From NCBI GenBank assembly GCA_017509255.1, contig JAFWQA010000009.1, positions 1 through 64,000 on the forward strand: 64,000 bases of DNA. Direction: 5' to 3'. Below the pieces are notes generated by a model. It worked only from the letters and a program-made list of their open reading frames with translations, was not told where the DNA came from and did no database searches. The position numbers were made by a program, and so were the translations under genes. This stretch comes from Clostridia bacterium (GTDB lineage Bacteria; Bacillota; Clostridia; Christensenellales; Aristaeellaceae). Below are positions 42,170 through 49,819 of this stretch, piece after piece; position 1 is the first letter of the stretch, and each line of letters opens with the position of its first letter.

Positions 42170-43270
42170 TCAGCGGTTGACGCGGGCGCCGGCTCCGCCG
42201 ACGACCTTCTGCACCTCGTCCAGGGAGGCCATGCTGGTGTCGCCGGGGGTGGTCATGGCGAGCGCGCCGTGGGCCGCGCCGTAGTTGACGGCGGTCTCGG
42301 GATCCAGGCCCTCCATCAGGCCGTAGACCAGGCCGGAGGCGAAGGAGTCGCCGCCGCCGACGCGGTCCAGGATCTCCAGCGCCGGATACTCTTTGGAGTG
42401 ATAGATCTTGCCGTCCGCCCAGAGGATGGCGCGCCAGTCGTTGACGGTGGCGGTGCGCACGGTGCGCAGGGTGGTGGCGATGGCCTTGAAGTTCGGATAG
42501 ATCTCCGCCGCGTGGGCGATCATCTTGAAGTAGCCTTCCTCATTGAGCTCCTTCAGGTTGGCGTCGTTGCCCTCGATCTCCAGGCCGAGGCAGGCGGTGA
42601 AGTCCTCCTCATTGCCGATCATGACGTCCACATAGGGAGCGATGGCCTTGTTGACCTCGCGGGCCTTTTCCAGGCCGCCGATGGCGCTCCACATGGAGGG
42701 GCGGTAGTTCAGGTCATAGGAGACGACGGTGCCGTACTTCTTGGCGGTCTTGATGGCCTCCAGCACGGTCTCGCAGGACTGCTCGGACAGGGCAGCGTAG
42801 ATGCCGCCGGTGTGGAACCAGCGGGCGCCGAGCTTGCCGAAGACGTAGTCAAAATCGAAATCCTCGGGCCTGGCCTTGGAAATGGCGGTGTTGGCGCGGT
42901 CGGAGCAGCCGACGGCGCCGCGGATGCCGAAGCCGCGTTCGGTGAAGTTCAGGCCGTTGCGGCAGACGCGGCCGATGCCGTCCGTCTTCATCTTATAGAT
43001 CAGGGAGGTGTCCACGCCGCCCTGCAGGATCAGGTCCTCCAGCAGCTTGCCGATCTCGTTGTCGGCAAAGGCGGTCATGACGGCGGTGCGCTTGCCGAAG
43101 CAGCGGCGCAGGCCGCGGACCACATTGTATTCACCGCCGCCTTCCCAGACGCGGAAGGAACGGGCGGTACGGATCCGGCCCTCGCCGGGATCCAGACGGA
43201 GCATGACTTCCCCCAGGGCAACGGCGTCGTAGCGGCATTCCTCAGCGGGGCGCAGATTCAGAAGAGCCAT
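42170..43270 (-). CDS. kdgK: 2-keto-3-deoxygluconate kinase (PfkB family)
   Basis: This 366-residue sugar kinase has the PfkB N-terminal VALGEVMLRLDPGEGRIRTARSF, GGGEYNVVRGLRRCFG and the anion-hole/catalytic motif DRVGGGDSFASG. It should phosphorylate KDG to KDPG, given that it is 28 bp from the KDPG aldolase gene and in an operon with uxaC. I chose ATG 43270 (AAGGAGG upstream) over an earlier ATG at 43291. Specificity rests on gene context. Confidence 0.85.
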   Translation of the reverse strand: MALLNLRPAEECRYDAVALGEVMLRLDPGEGRIRTARSFRVWEGGGEYNVVRGLRRCFGKRTAVMTAFADNEIGKLLEDLILQGGVDTSLIYKMKTDGIGRVCRNGLNFTERGFGIRGAVGCSDRANTAISKARPEDFDFDYVFGKLGARWFHTGGIYAALSEQSCETVLEAIKTAKKYGTVVSYDLNYRPSMWSAIGGLEKAREVNKAIAPYVDVMIGNEEDFTACLGLEIEGNDANLKELNEEGYFKMIAHAAEIYPNFKAIATTLRTVRTATVNDWRAILWADGKIYHSKEYPALEILDRVGGGDSFASGLVYGLMEGLDPETAVNYGAAHGALAMTTPGDTSMASLDEVQKVVGGAGARVNR

Positions 43271-43298
43271 AGTAATATCCTCCTTATTCATTAACAGA

Positions 43299-43937
43299 TC
43301 AGCCGCGGATCTCCTTCACGATGGCGGCAGCTTCCCGGACGAGGTCCGTGATCTTCGCGAAATCACCGGCCTGCACCAGATCCTTTTTGACCATCCAGCT
43401 TCCGCCGCAGGCCAGGATCTTGTTATAGGCCAGGTAGTCCCGGACGTTCCTGGCGTTGATGCCGCCGGTGGGCATGAAGCTGACGCCGGTGTAGGGCGCC
43501 GCCATGGCCTTGATCATGGCCAGGCCGCCCGCCTGCTCGGCCGGGAAGAACTTGACCGCGTCCAGGCCGAAGGACAGCGCCTGCTCTACCTCACTGGGGG
43601 TGGCGGTGCCGGGGCAGACCGGATAGCCCTTTTCGATACAGTGGGCGACCACTTTGGGGTTGAGGCCGGGGGAGACGATGAACTTCGCGCCCGCGGCGAC
43701 CGCGCGGTCCGCCTGCTCCACCGTCAGCACGGTGCCCGCGCCGACGAGCAGGTCCGGGAATTCCTGACTCATGAGCCGGATGGCTTCCTCCGCGGCGGCG
43801 GTGCGGAAGGTGACCTCCGCGCAGGGCAGGCCGCCGTCGATGAGCGCCCTGGCCAGCGGGACGGCGTCCTTCGCGTTATCCAGGACGACGACCGGAACGA
43901 TGCCGATTTTGGAAAGCTTCTGAAATACCTGATCCAT
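43299..43937 (-). CDS. eda: KDPG (2-keto-3-deoxy-6-phosphogluconate) aldolase
   Basis: This 212-residue class I aldolase splits KDPG into pyruvate and glyceraldehyde-3-phosphate. The family blocks are VPVVVLDNAKDAVPLARALIDGG, EVTFRT (catalytic Glu), GAGTVLT, FIVSPGLNP and the Schiff-base lysine in DAVKFFPAE. It lies between uxaC and kdgK. Length is normal and no odd feature is seen. Confidence 0.94.
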   Translation of the reverse strand: MDQVFQKLSKIGIVPVVVLDNAKDAVPLARALIDGGLPCAEVTFRTAAAEEAIRLMSQEFPDLLVGAGTVLTVEQADRAVAAGAKFIVSPGLNPKVVAHCIEKGYPVCPGTATPSEVEQALSFGLDAVKFFPAEQAGGLAMIKAMAAPYTGVSFMPTGGINARNVRDYLAYNKILACGGSWMVKKDLVQAGDFAKITDLVREAAAIVKEIRG

Positions 43938-43951
43938 ACTGATTTCCTCCC

Positions 43952-45358
43952 TTACAGGTTGAAGTATTCTTTGGCGTTGTTGTAGGAAATATTTTCAACG
44001 ATCTGCCCGAGAGTCTTCATGTCCTTCGGATACTGGCCGTCCTCCACCCATTCGCCGATGATGCGGCAGAGCAGGCGGCGGAAGTATTCGTGGCGGGTAT
44101 AGGACAGGAAAGAGCGGGAGTCCGTGAGCATGCCGAGGAAGCGGCCCAGGAGGCCCTCCTCCGCAAGGCACTTGAGCTGATCGGTCATGCCCTCCAGCGT
44201 GTCATTGAACCACCAGGCGGCGCCGTGCTGGATCTTGCCGGGGCAGTCGCCGTTCTGGAAGCACTGGGCGACGGTGACCAGCATGCGGTTGTCGCCGCCG
44301 CTGAGGGAGTACAGGATCGTTTTGGGCAGGGCGTCCTTCGCGTTGAGCGCGTTGAGGAAGCCGGCAATCTTCCGCGGGTCGCCCTGGGGGCCGATGCAGT
44401 CATAGCCGGTATCCGGGCCGAGCTCGGCGAAGCGGACGCTGTTGGTGTTGCGCAGCGCGCCGTAGTGCAGCTGCATGGCCCAGCCGCGGCGGTGATACTC
44501 TTCGCCGAGGAAGAGCATCATGGCGAACTGGAAGGCTTCCACCTGCGCGTCCGTCAGCTTTTCACCCCGCAGGGCAGAGCACAGGACGGCGTCCAGGTCC
44601 ACGCCGGACAGGTCCGCGAAGGGAACGGCGTCGATGCCGTGGTCGCTGGCGCGGCAGCCGAAGGAATCGAAATAATCCATGCGGAGGGACAGCGCCTTCT
44701 GCAGGGAGGCGACGGAATCGATCTTCACGCCGCTGACTTCGGACAGCCTGCCGATATAGGCGGCAAAGCCTTCTTTGTGCAGGTTCAGGGCCTTATCCGG
44801 ACGCCATGCGGGGATCACCAGCGTTTTGAAGGACTTGTCCTCCCGGATCTGCTTATGCCAGCGCAGGTCGTCCACCGGGTCGTCCGTGGTGGCGACGCAG
44901 GCGACGTTGGCCTGACGGATCATTTCACGCACGGTGAGGGTTTTGAGCTTTTCATTGCACAGGTCCCACACCTCCTGCGCGGTCTCGCCGTTCAGGATGC
45001 CGTTGTAACCGAAGTAGCGCTTGAGCTCCAGATGCGTCCAGTGGTACATGGGGCTGCCCACGGCCAGGGGGAGCATCTCGGCAAAGGCCTGGAAGCGGTC
45101 CCGGTCCGGAGCGTCGCCGGTGACCAGGTTTTCCGGCGTGCCGTTGGCGCGGATGAGGCGCCATTTGTAATGATCGCCGAAGTGATCTGCCCCCAGCCAA
45201 AGGCGGGCGATGTTTTCATAGCGCCGGTCCTCCGCGATCTCCTGCGGCGGGATATGGCAGTGATAGTCGATGATGGGCATCTTTTCCGCGTGGCCGTGGT
45301 AAAGCTCGCGGGCCGTTTCCGTGTTCAGGAGGAATTCTTCGGTCATAAAGTCCTGCAT
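43952..45358 (-). CDS. uxaC: Glucuronate/galacturonate isomerase
   Basis: This 468-residue enzyme isomerises D-galacturonate to tagaturonate (and glucuronate to fructuronate). The metal-binding MPIIDYHCHIPPQEIAEDRRYENI is near the N-terminus. Also present are GADHFGDHYKWRLIRANG, WRLxxN-type core blocks, SRSFLSYTRHEYFRRLLC and a Trp/Gly-rich end. The ATG at 45358 follows GAAAGGAAG; the frame is open further upstream but runs into lacI. It feeds UxaB, encoded divergently. Confidence 0.95.
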   Translation of the reverse strand: MQDFMTEEFLLNTETARELYHGHAEKMPIIDYHCHIPPQEIAEDRRYENIARLWLGADHFGDHYKWRLIRANGTPENLVTGDAPDRDRFQAFAEMLPLAVGSPMYHWTHLELKRYFGYNGILNGETAQEVWDLCNEKLKTLTVREMIRQANVACVATTDDPVDDLRWHKQIREDKSFKTLVIPAWRPDKALNLHKEGFAAYIGRLSEVSGVKIDSVASLQKALSLRMDYFDSFGCRASDHGIDAVPFADLSGVDLDAVLCSALRGEKLTDAQVEAFQFAMMLFLGEEYHRRGWAMQLHYGALRNTNSVRFAELGPDTGYDCIGPQGDPRKIAGFLNALNAKDALPKTILYSLSGGDNRMLVTVAQCFQNGDCPGKIQHGAAWWFNDTLEGMTDQLKCLAEEGLLGRFLGMLTDSRSFLSYTRHEYFRRLLCRIIGEWVEDGQYPKDMKTLGQIVENISYNNAKEYFNL

Positions 45359-45396
45359 CGTGAATCTTCCTTTCAACATAATATGATCGGTATATC

Positions 45397-46380
45397 TCAG
45401 GGAAGCCGGAAGGTCTCCCTCTCCACCAGCCGGGAGGAGATGACGGCGCGGTGGGGCGCCTGTCTGCCTTCCAGCAGGATGTTGAGCGTGTTGGCGGCGG
45501 TCTCGCAGAGGGACTCCAGCATCATGTCGATGCTGGTGAGCGCGGGGGAGGCGCAGACGGCCAGGATGGAATTGTTGCACCCGATGACCGGGGCGGAAAG
45601 GGAAGCGCCGCGCAGCGCCTTGCCCGCGGCGACGGCGAAAAGATCCTCGGCGCAGAGGACCGCGTCAAAGGAAAGACCCCCGGCGATCAGCCCCCGCAGC
45701 GAACGGACGGCGCTGTCCGGATCCCGCTCCAGGCGGACGCAGAGGGAGGGATCGTAGGGGATGCCGCAGGCGGAAAGACCGTCCCGGTAGCCGCTGAGCT
45801 TCATGCGGCCGCCGTAGGTCAGCACATCGTAAAGATAGAGGATCCGGCGGGCGCCGGCGCTGAAAAGCCGGGAGACCGCGGAGCGGAAGGCCGCCTCCAC
45901 GTCGCTGTCCACACAGTAGATATTCCCGTCCGGGACGGAGCCGTTGATCAGCACCACCGGGATCTGCGCGGCGGCCTTTTCCAGAGCGGGGCCGGAGGGA
46001 TCCGCGAAAACGGAGCCGACCAGGAGGATGGCGTCCACATGCCGGTCCAGCAGGAGCTCCACATAGCGGTCCCTGTCCGCCGGCTCGGAGCCGGTGCAGT
46101 ACAGGAGCATATCGTAATCCATGCGGCGGAGCGCGCCCTCCAGGAGGGAAACGGCGGAGGCGTAGAACGGGTCGGACACATCCGTGCACAGGATGCCGAC
46201 CATGCGCATGGTGCCCAGGCCGAGGCCGCGGGCAAAGGCGTTGGGACGGTAGCCCTGCGCCTCCATGACGGAAAGGACCTTCCTGCGCGTCTGCTCACTG
46301 ACGCGCTCGCTGCCGTTCAGGACGCGGGAGACGGTGGCGGTGGAAACGCCGCTTGCCTTCGCGATATCGTATATATTCAC
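45397..46380 (-). CDS. LacI-family transcriptional regulator of uronate catabolism
   Basis: This 327-residue repressor has an N-terminal helix-turn-helix (VNIYDIAKASGVSTATVSRVLNGSERVSEQTRRKVL) and a periplasmic-binding-protein-like ligand domain. GTG 46380 is chosen because AGGAGG lies seven bases upstream; an ATG at 46404 precedes the site. Three near-identical 14-bp palindromes of LacI-operator type lie at its own promoter, at the divergent uxaB promoter and before the polygalacturonase gene, so it most likely controls all three operons and itself. The inducer is probably a uronate or KDG; that is inferred. Confidence 0.9.
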   Translation of the reverse strand: MNIYDIAKASGVSTATVSRVLNGSERVSEQTRRKVLSVMEAQGYRPNAFARGLGLGTMRMVGILCTDVSDPFYASAVSLLEGALRRMDYDMLLYCTGSEPADRDRYVELLLDRHVDAILLVGSVFADPSGPALEKAAAQIPVVLINGSVPDGNIYCVDSDVEAAFRSAVSRLFSAGARRILYLYDVLTYGGRMKLSGYRDGLSACGIPYDPSLCVRLERDPDSAVRSLRGLIAGGLSFDAVLCAEDLFAVAAGKALRGASLSAPVIGCNNSILAVCASPALTSIDMMLESLCETAANTLNILLEGRQAPHRAVISSRLVERETFRLP

Positions 46381-46408
46381 GGGGACCGCCTCCTTTCGCT
46401 TCAAAAAA

Positions 46409-46422
46409 TGTAAGCAGTTACA
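46409..46422. promoter_or_regulatory. LacI-type operator 1 (regulator/uxaC operon)
   Basis: TGTAAGCAGTTACA differs by one base from the sites at 46528 and 49670. It lies about 15 bases downstream of the minus-strand -10, so it would block the regulator's own transcript. Confidence 0.75.
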
Positions 46423-46436
46423 CTGATTCCGGTTTC

Positions 46437-46464
46437 ATTATACATAAAATTTGTCGTTTTTCAA
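46437..46464 (-). promoter_or_regulatory. Promoter of the regulator-uxaC-eda-kdgK operon
   Basis: On the minus strand TTGAAA (46464-46459), a 16-base spacer and TATAAT (46442-46437). Confidence 0.7.
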
Positions 46465-46493
46465 CCCTTTAGAATAATTTTTATACAAATGTA

Positions 46494-46522
46494 TTGACAA
46501 TGGGGTACAAAAAAGGTAGAGT
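46494..46522 (+). promoter_or_regulatory. Promoter of uxaB-uxaA
   Basis: A perfect TTGACA (46494-46499), a 17-base spacer and TAGAGT (46517-46522). Operator 2 begins six bases after the -10, over the expected transcription start. Confidence 0.7.
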
Positions 46523-46527
46523 ATAGG

Positions 46528-46541
46528 TGTAACCGCTTACA
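46528..46541. promoter_or_regulatory. LacI-type operator 2 (uxaB-uxaA)
   Basis: TGTAACCGCTTACA; its reverse complement TGTAAGCGGTTACA equals operator 3 exactly. Flanking bases extend it to a 16-bp GTGTAACCGCTTACAC. Confidence 0.8.
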
Positions 46542-46579
46542 CAAAAATGAAACATGATCGAAGAAAAGAGGTCGGGACG

Positions 46580-48067
46580 ATGGAAAGGCTGAGCTACAAG
46601 ACCCTGGAAGACCTGAAATATAACGGATATCTGCTGAAGGACGCGCCCGAGAAGGTGCTGCAGTTCGGCGAGGGCGGCTTCCTGCGCGCCTTCGTGGACT
46701 ACTTTTTCGACCTGGCCAACGAGAAGCACGGCTTTGGCGGCAAGGTGGCCGTGGTGCAGCCCATCGCCCAGGGCATGAGCGAACGCATCAACGAGCAGGA
46801 GGGCCTTTACACCCTGTACCTGCGCGGCTTTCAGGACGGGAAGACCGTGAACGAGCGGCGGGTGATCTCCTGCGTGAGCCGGTGCATCAACCCCTACACG
46901 GACTACCAGGCCTATCTGGACTGCGCGCACAACCCCGAGCTGCGCTATATCGTGTCCAACACCACCGAGGCCGGCATCGCCTACGACGAGGGCAGCACCT
47001 TTGAGCAGACCCCGCCGGTGACATTCCCGGCCAAGCTGACCCGCTTCCTTTATGAAAGGTATCTGGCCTTCGGGAAGGAAAAGGGGAAGGGCATGATCAT
47101 CCTGAGCTGCGAGCTGATCGACAACAATGGCCAGGAGCTGCGTCGCTGCGTGGAGAAGTACATCGACCAGTGGAAGCTGGAGGACGGCTTCCGCAAATGG
47201 GTGGAGGAGGAAAACCTGTTCTGCTCCTCCCTGGTGGACCGGATCGTGACCGGGTATCCCCGCGCGGAGGCGGAGAAGCTGAACGCGGAGAACGGCTGGG
47301 AGGACCAGCTGATCGACACCGGGGAGATCTTCGGCGCGTGGGTCATCGAGGGGCCGGAATGGCTGGCGGAGGAGCTGCCATTCTGCGACGGGGAGCTGCC
47401 CGTGATCGTAACGGCGGACCACAAGCCCTACAAGCAGCGCAAGGTGCGCATCCTGAACGGCGCGCATACCACGATGGTGACCGGCGCGTATCTGGCGGGA
47501 CAGGACATCGTGCGCGAATGCATGAAGGATGAGGACATCTCCTCCTATATGAACAAGGCACTGTACGAGGAGATCATTCCCACGCTGACGCTGCCGGAGA
47601 AGGAGCTGAAGGACTTTGCCGCCTCCGTGCGGGAGCGCTTTGCCAATCCCTTCATCGACCACCAGCTGCTGTCCATCACGCTGAACTCCGTGAGCAAGTG
47701 GCGCGCCCGCTGCATGCCCAGCCTGAAGGGCTATATGGACAAATTCGGAAAGGTGCCGGCATGCCTGGCCATGGGCCTGAGCTGCCTGATCGCCTTCTAC
47801 CGCGGGAACCGAATGGAGGAGGGCGCGCTGATCGCGGAGCGGCCCGGCGGAGGCACCTATGCCGTGAAGGACGACGCGAAGGTGCTGGAATTCTTCCTGC
47901 GGCACAGCGGGGACGAGCCGCGGACGCTGGCGCACGAGGTGATGGCGAACACCGAGTTCTGGGGCGAGGACCTGACGAAGCTGCCGGGGCTGGAAAAGGC
48001 CGTGGCGGACGGACTGGAAAAGGTACTGAAGGACGGAGCGAGAGCCGCGCTGAAGAGCGTGCTGTAA
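46580..48067 (+). CDS. uxaB: Altronate oxidoreductase (tagaturonate reductase)
   Basis: This 495-residue member of the mannitol dehydrogenase superfamily reduces tagaturonate to altronate with NADH. The N-terminal nucleotide-binding part has VLQFGEGGFLRAFVDYF. IVSNTTEAGIAYDEG, LSCELIDNNGQEL and the catalytic-lysine region RKVRILNGAHTTM follow. ATG 46580 is chosen for the AGAGG site upstream; an in-frame ATG at 46547 has none. uxaA follows after 18 bp. Confidence 0.93.
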   Translation: MERLSYKTLEDLKYNGYLLKDAPEKVLQFGEGGFLRAFVDYFFDLANEKHGFGGKVAVVQPIAQGMSERINEQEGLYTLYLRGFQDGKTVNERRVISCVSRCINPYTDYQAYLDCAHNPELRYIVSNTTEAGIAYDEGSTFEQTPPVTFPAKLTRFLYERYLAFGKEKGKGMIILSCELIDNNGQELRRCVEKYIDQWKLEDGFRKWVEEENLFCSSLVDRIVTGYPRAEAEKLNAENGWEDQLIDTGEIFGAWVIEGPEWLAEELPFCDGELPVIVTADHKPYKQRKVRILNGAHTTMVTGAYLAGQDIVRECMKDEDISSYMNKALYEEIIPTLTLPEKELKDFAASVRERFANPFIDHQLLSITLNSVSKWRARCMPSLKGYMDKFGKVPACLAMGLSCLIAFYRGNRMEEGALIAERPGGGTYAVKDDAKVLEFFLRHSGDEPRTLAHEVMANTEFWGEDLTKLPGLEKAVADGLEKVLKDGARAALKSVL

Positions 48068-48085
48068 AAAAACGGAGGGAAAACG

Positions 48086-49564
48086 ATGCAGGCGATCCAG
48101 ATCCATCCGGAGGACAACGTGGCGGTGGCGCTGCAGACCGTGGCGAAGGGCGAAACCGTACAGGCCGGCGGCGTGAGCGTGCGCGCGGCGGAGGAGATCC
48201 CGCGCGGGCACAAGATCGCCCTGAGGGACATTCCCGCGGGCAGCGAGGTGATCAAATACGGCTTCCCGATCGGCAAGACGACGGCGGACGTGCCGGCCGG
48301 CGCGTGGGTGCATACCCACAACATGAAAACGGCGCTGTCCGGGGAAAAGGAATACGAATACCATCCCTCGGAGCCGAAAAAGAAGGAAACGGAGAAGCGC
48401 TTCTTCCAGGGCTATCTCCGGGAGGACGGCCGGGCGGCGATCCGGAACGAGCTGTGGATCATTCCCACGGTGGGCTGCGTCAATTCCGTGGCGGAGCAGC
48501 TGGCGCGGGAGAACCAGAGCCTGGTGTCCGGAAGCATCGACGGGCTGTACACCTTTACCCATCCCTACGGCTGCAGCCAGCTGGGGGACGACCACGCGAA
48601 CACGCGCAGGCTGCTGGCTGCCCTGGTGCGCCATCCCAACGCCGGCGGCGTGCTGGTGCTTGGGCTGGGCTGCGAGAACCTGACGCCGGACCAGTTTAAG
48701 GAAGAGCTGGGCGTATGGGACGACCGGCGCGTGAAATTCCTGGTCTGCCAGGACGTGGAGGACGAGATCGCCGAGGGGCGGAAGCTGCTCAGGCAGCTGG
48801 CGGAATACGCCGGAGGCTTCCGGCGGCAGACCCTGCCGGCGAGCATGCTGACCGTGGGCCTCAAGTGCGGCGGATCGGACGGGCTGAGCGGCATCACCGC
48901 GAACCCGGCCGTGGGCGCCTTCAGCGACATGCTGACCGCGCAGGGCGGAACGACCATCCTGACCGAGGTGCCGGAGATGTTCGGCGCGGAGGGATTGCTG
49001 ATGAACCGCTGCGCGGACGAGGAGGTCTTCCGCAAGGCCGTTGGCATGATCAACGGCTTCAAGGAATACTTTATCAGCCACGGGCAGGTGGTATACGAAA
49101 ACCCGTCGCCCGGCAACAAGGCCGGCGGCATCACAACGCTGGAGGACAAGTCCCTGGGCTGCGTGCAGAAGGGCGGCAGCGCGCCGGTGGCCGACGTGAT
49201 CGGCTACGGCGAGGCCGTGAAGAAGCAGGGACTGAACCTGCTGTACGGACCCGGGAACGACCTGGTCAGCGCGACGGCGCTGACGGCGGCCGGCGCCCAC
49301 CTGATCCTGTTCACCACCGGGCGGGGGACGCCCTTCGGCGCGCCCGCGCCCACCGTGAAGGTGGCGACGAACACAGCCCTGTACGAAAAGAAGCCGGGCT
49401 GGATCGATTTCAACGCCGGGACCGTGGCGGAGGGAGAAAGCGTACAGAGGGCCGGAGAACGCCTGATGGACGCCGTGCTGGAGTATGCCGGCGGCAGACG
49501 GACGGACAGCGAACGGAAGGGCTACAGGACCATCGCCATCTTCAAGGACGGCGTGACCCTGTGA
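48086..49564 (+). CDS. uxaA: Altronate dehydratase
   Basis: This 492-residue enzyme dehydrates altronate to 2-keto-3-deoxygluconate. The small N-terminal SAF-type domain (about 1-95, with NVAVALQTVAKGE and KIALRDIPAGSEVIKYG) and the large domain (NELWIIPTVGCVN, HPYGCSQLGDDH, GLKCGGSDGLSGITANPAVG) are both in one chain, as usual. It is the end of the uxaBA operon, with a hairpin terminator three bases after its stop. Confidence 0.95.
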   Translation: MQAIQIHPEDNVAVALQTVAKGETVQAGGVSVRAAEEIPRGHKIALRDIPAGSEVIKYGFPIGKTTADVPAGAWVHTHNMKTALSGEKEYEYHPSEPKKKETEKRFFQGYLREDGRAAIRNELWIIPTVGCVNSVAEQLARENQSLVSGSIDGLYTFTHPYGCSQLGDDHANTRRLLAALVRHPNAGGVLVLGLGCENLTPDQFKEELGVWDDRRVKFLVCQDVEDEIAEGRKLLRQLAEYAGGFRRQTLPASMLTVGLKCGGSDGLSGITANPAVGAFSDMLTAQGGTTILTEVPEMFGAEGLLMNRCADEEVFRKAVGMINGFKEYFISHGQVVYENPSPGNKAGGITTLEDKSLGCVQKGGSAPVADVIGYGEAVKKQGLNLLYGPGNDLVSATALTAAGAHLILFTTGRGTPFGAPAPTVKVATNTALYEKKPGWIDFNAGTVAEGESVQRAGERLMDAVLEYAGGRRTDSERKGYRTIAIFKDGVTL

Positions 49565-49566
49565 TC

Positions 49567-49593
49567 AAAAGGGGCAGAAATGCCCCTTTTGTT
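49567..49593 (+). terminator. Hairpin terminator after uxaA
   Basis: AAAAGGGGCA (49567-49576), GAAA and TGCCCCTTTT (49581-49590) form a perfect 10-bp stem; the T tract is the 3' arm itself followed by GTTG. Confidence 0.7.
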
Positions 49594-49604
49594 GTATGTA
49601 CAAT

Positions 49605-49618
49605 TTTGTCCGCTTACA
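49605..49618. promoter_or_regulatory. Degenerate auxiliary operator upstream of the polygalacturonase operon
   Basis: TTTGTCCGCTTACA matches operator 2 at 11 of 14 positions, with the right half intact. Its centre is 65 bp from the centre of operator 3. Could be a chance half site. Confidence 0.35.
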
Positions 49619-49669
49619 GGCGAACAGATCGAAACTGTCCATAAGAAAGTTTGAATTGTTCATGTACTA

Positions 49670-49683
49670 TGTAAGCGGTTACA
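49670..49683. promoter_or_regulatory. LacI-type operator 3 (polygalacturonase-kduI-kduD)
   Basis: TGTAAGCGGTTACA, the exact reverse complement of operator 2. It lies in the 255-bp gap after uxaA, 137 bases before the polygalacturonase start. Confidence 0.8.
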
Positions 49684-49706
49684 CGTAAAATAAGGTTGAA
49701 TATAAG
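49679..49706 (+). promoter_or_regulatory. Tentative promoter of the polygalacturonase operon
   Basis: TTACAC (49679-49684), 16-base spacer and TATAAG (49701-49706). The -35 would overlap operator 3. TACTAT at 49665 is an alternative -10. Confidence 0.4.
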
Positions 49707-49819
49707 CCGGATTAGAACAAGAATCAGACCAATTTAGCGCAATGAAGCGCCGGAACGAAAACGGCCGGAACGATATCATCCATACCGGAACGGCCGGCGC
49801 ATGACCGGAGGGATACGCG

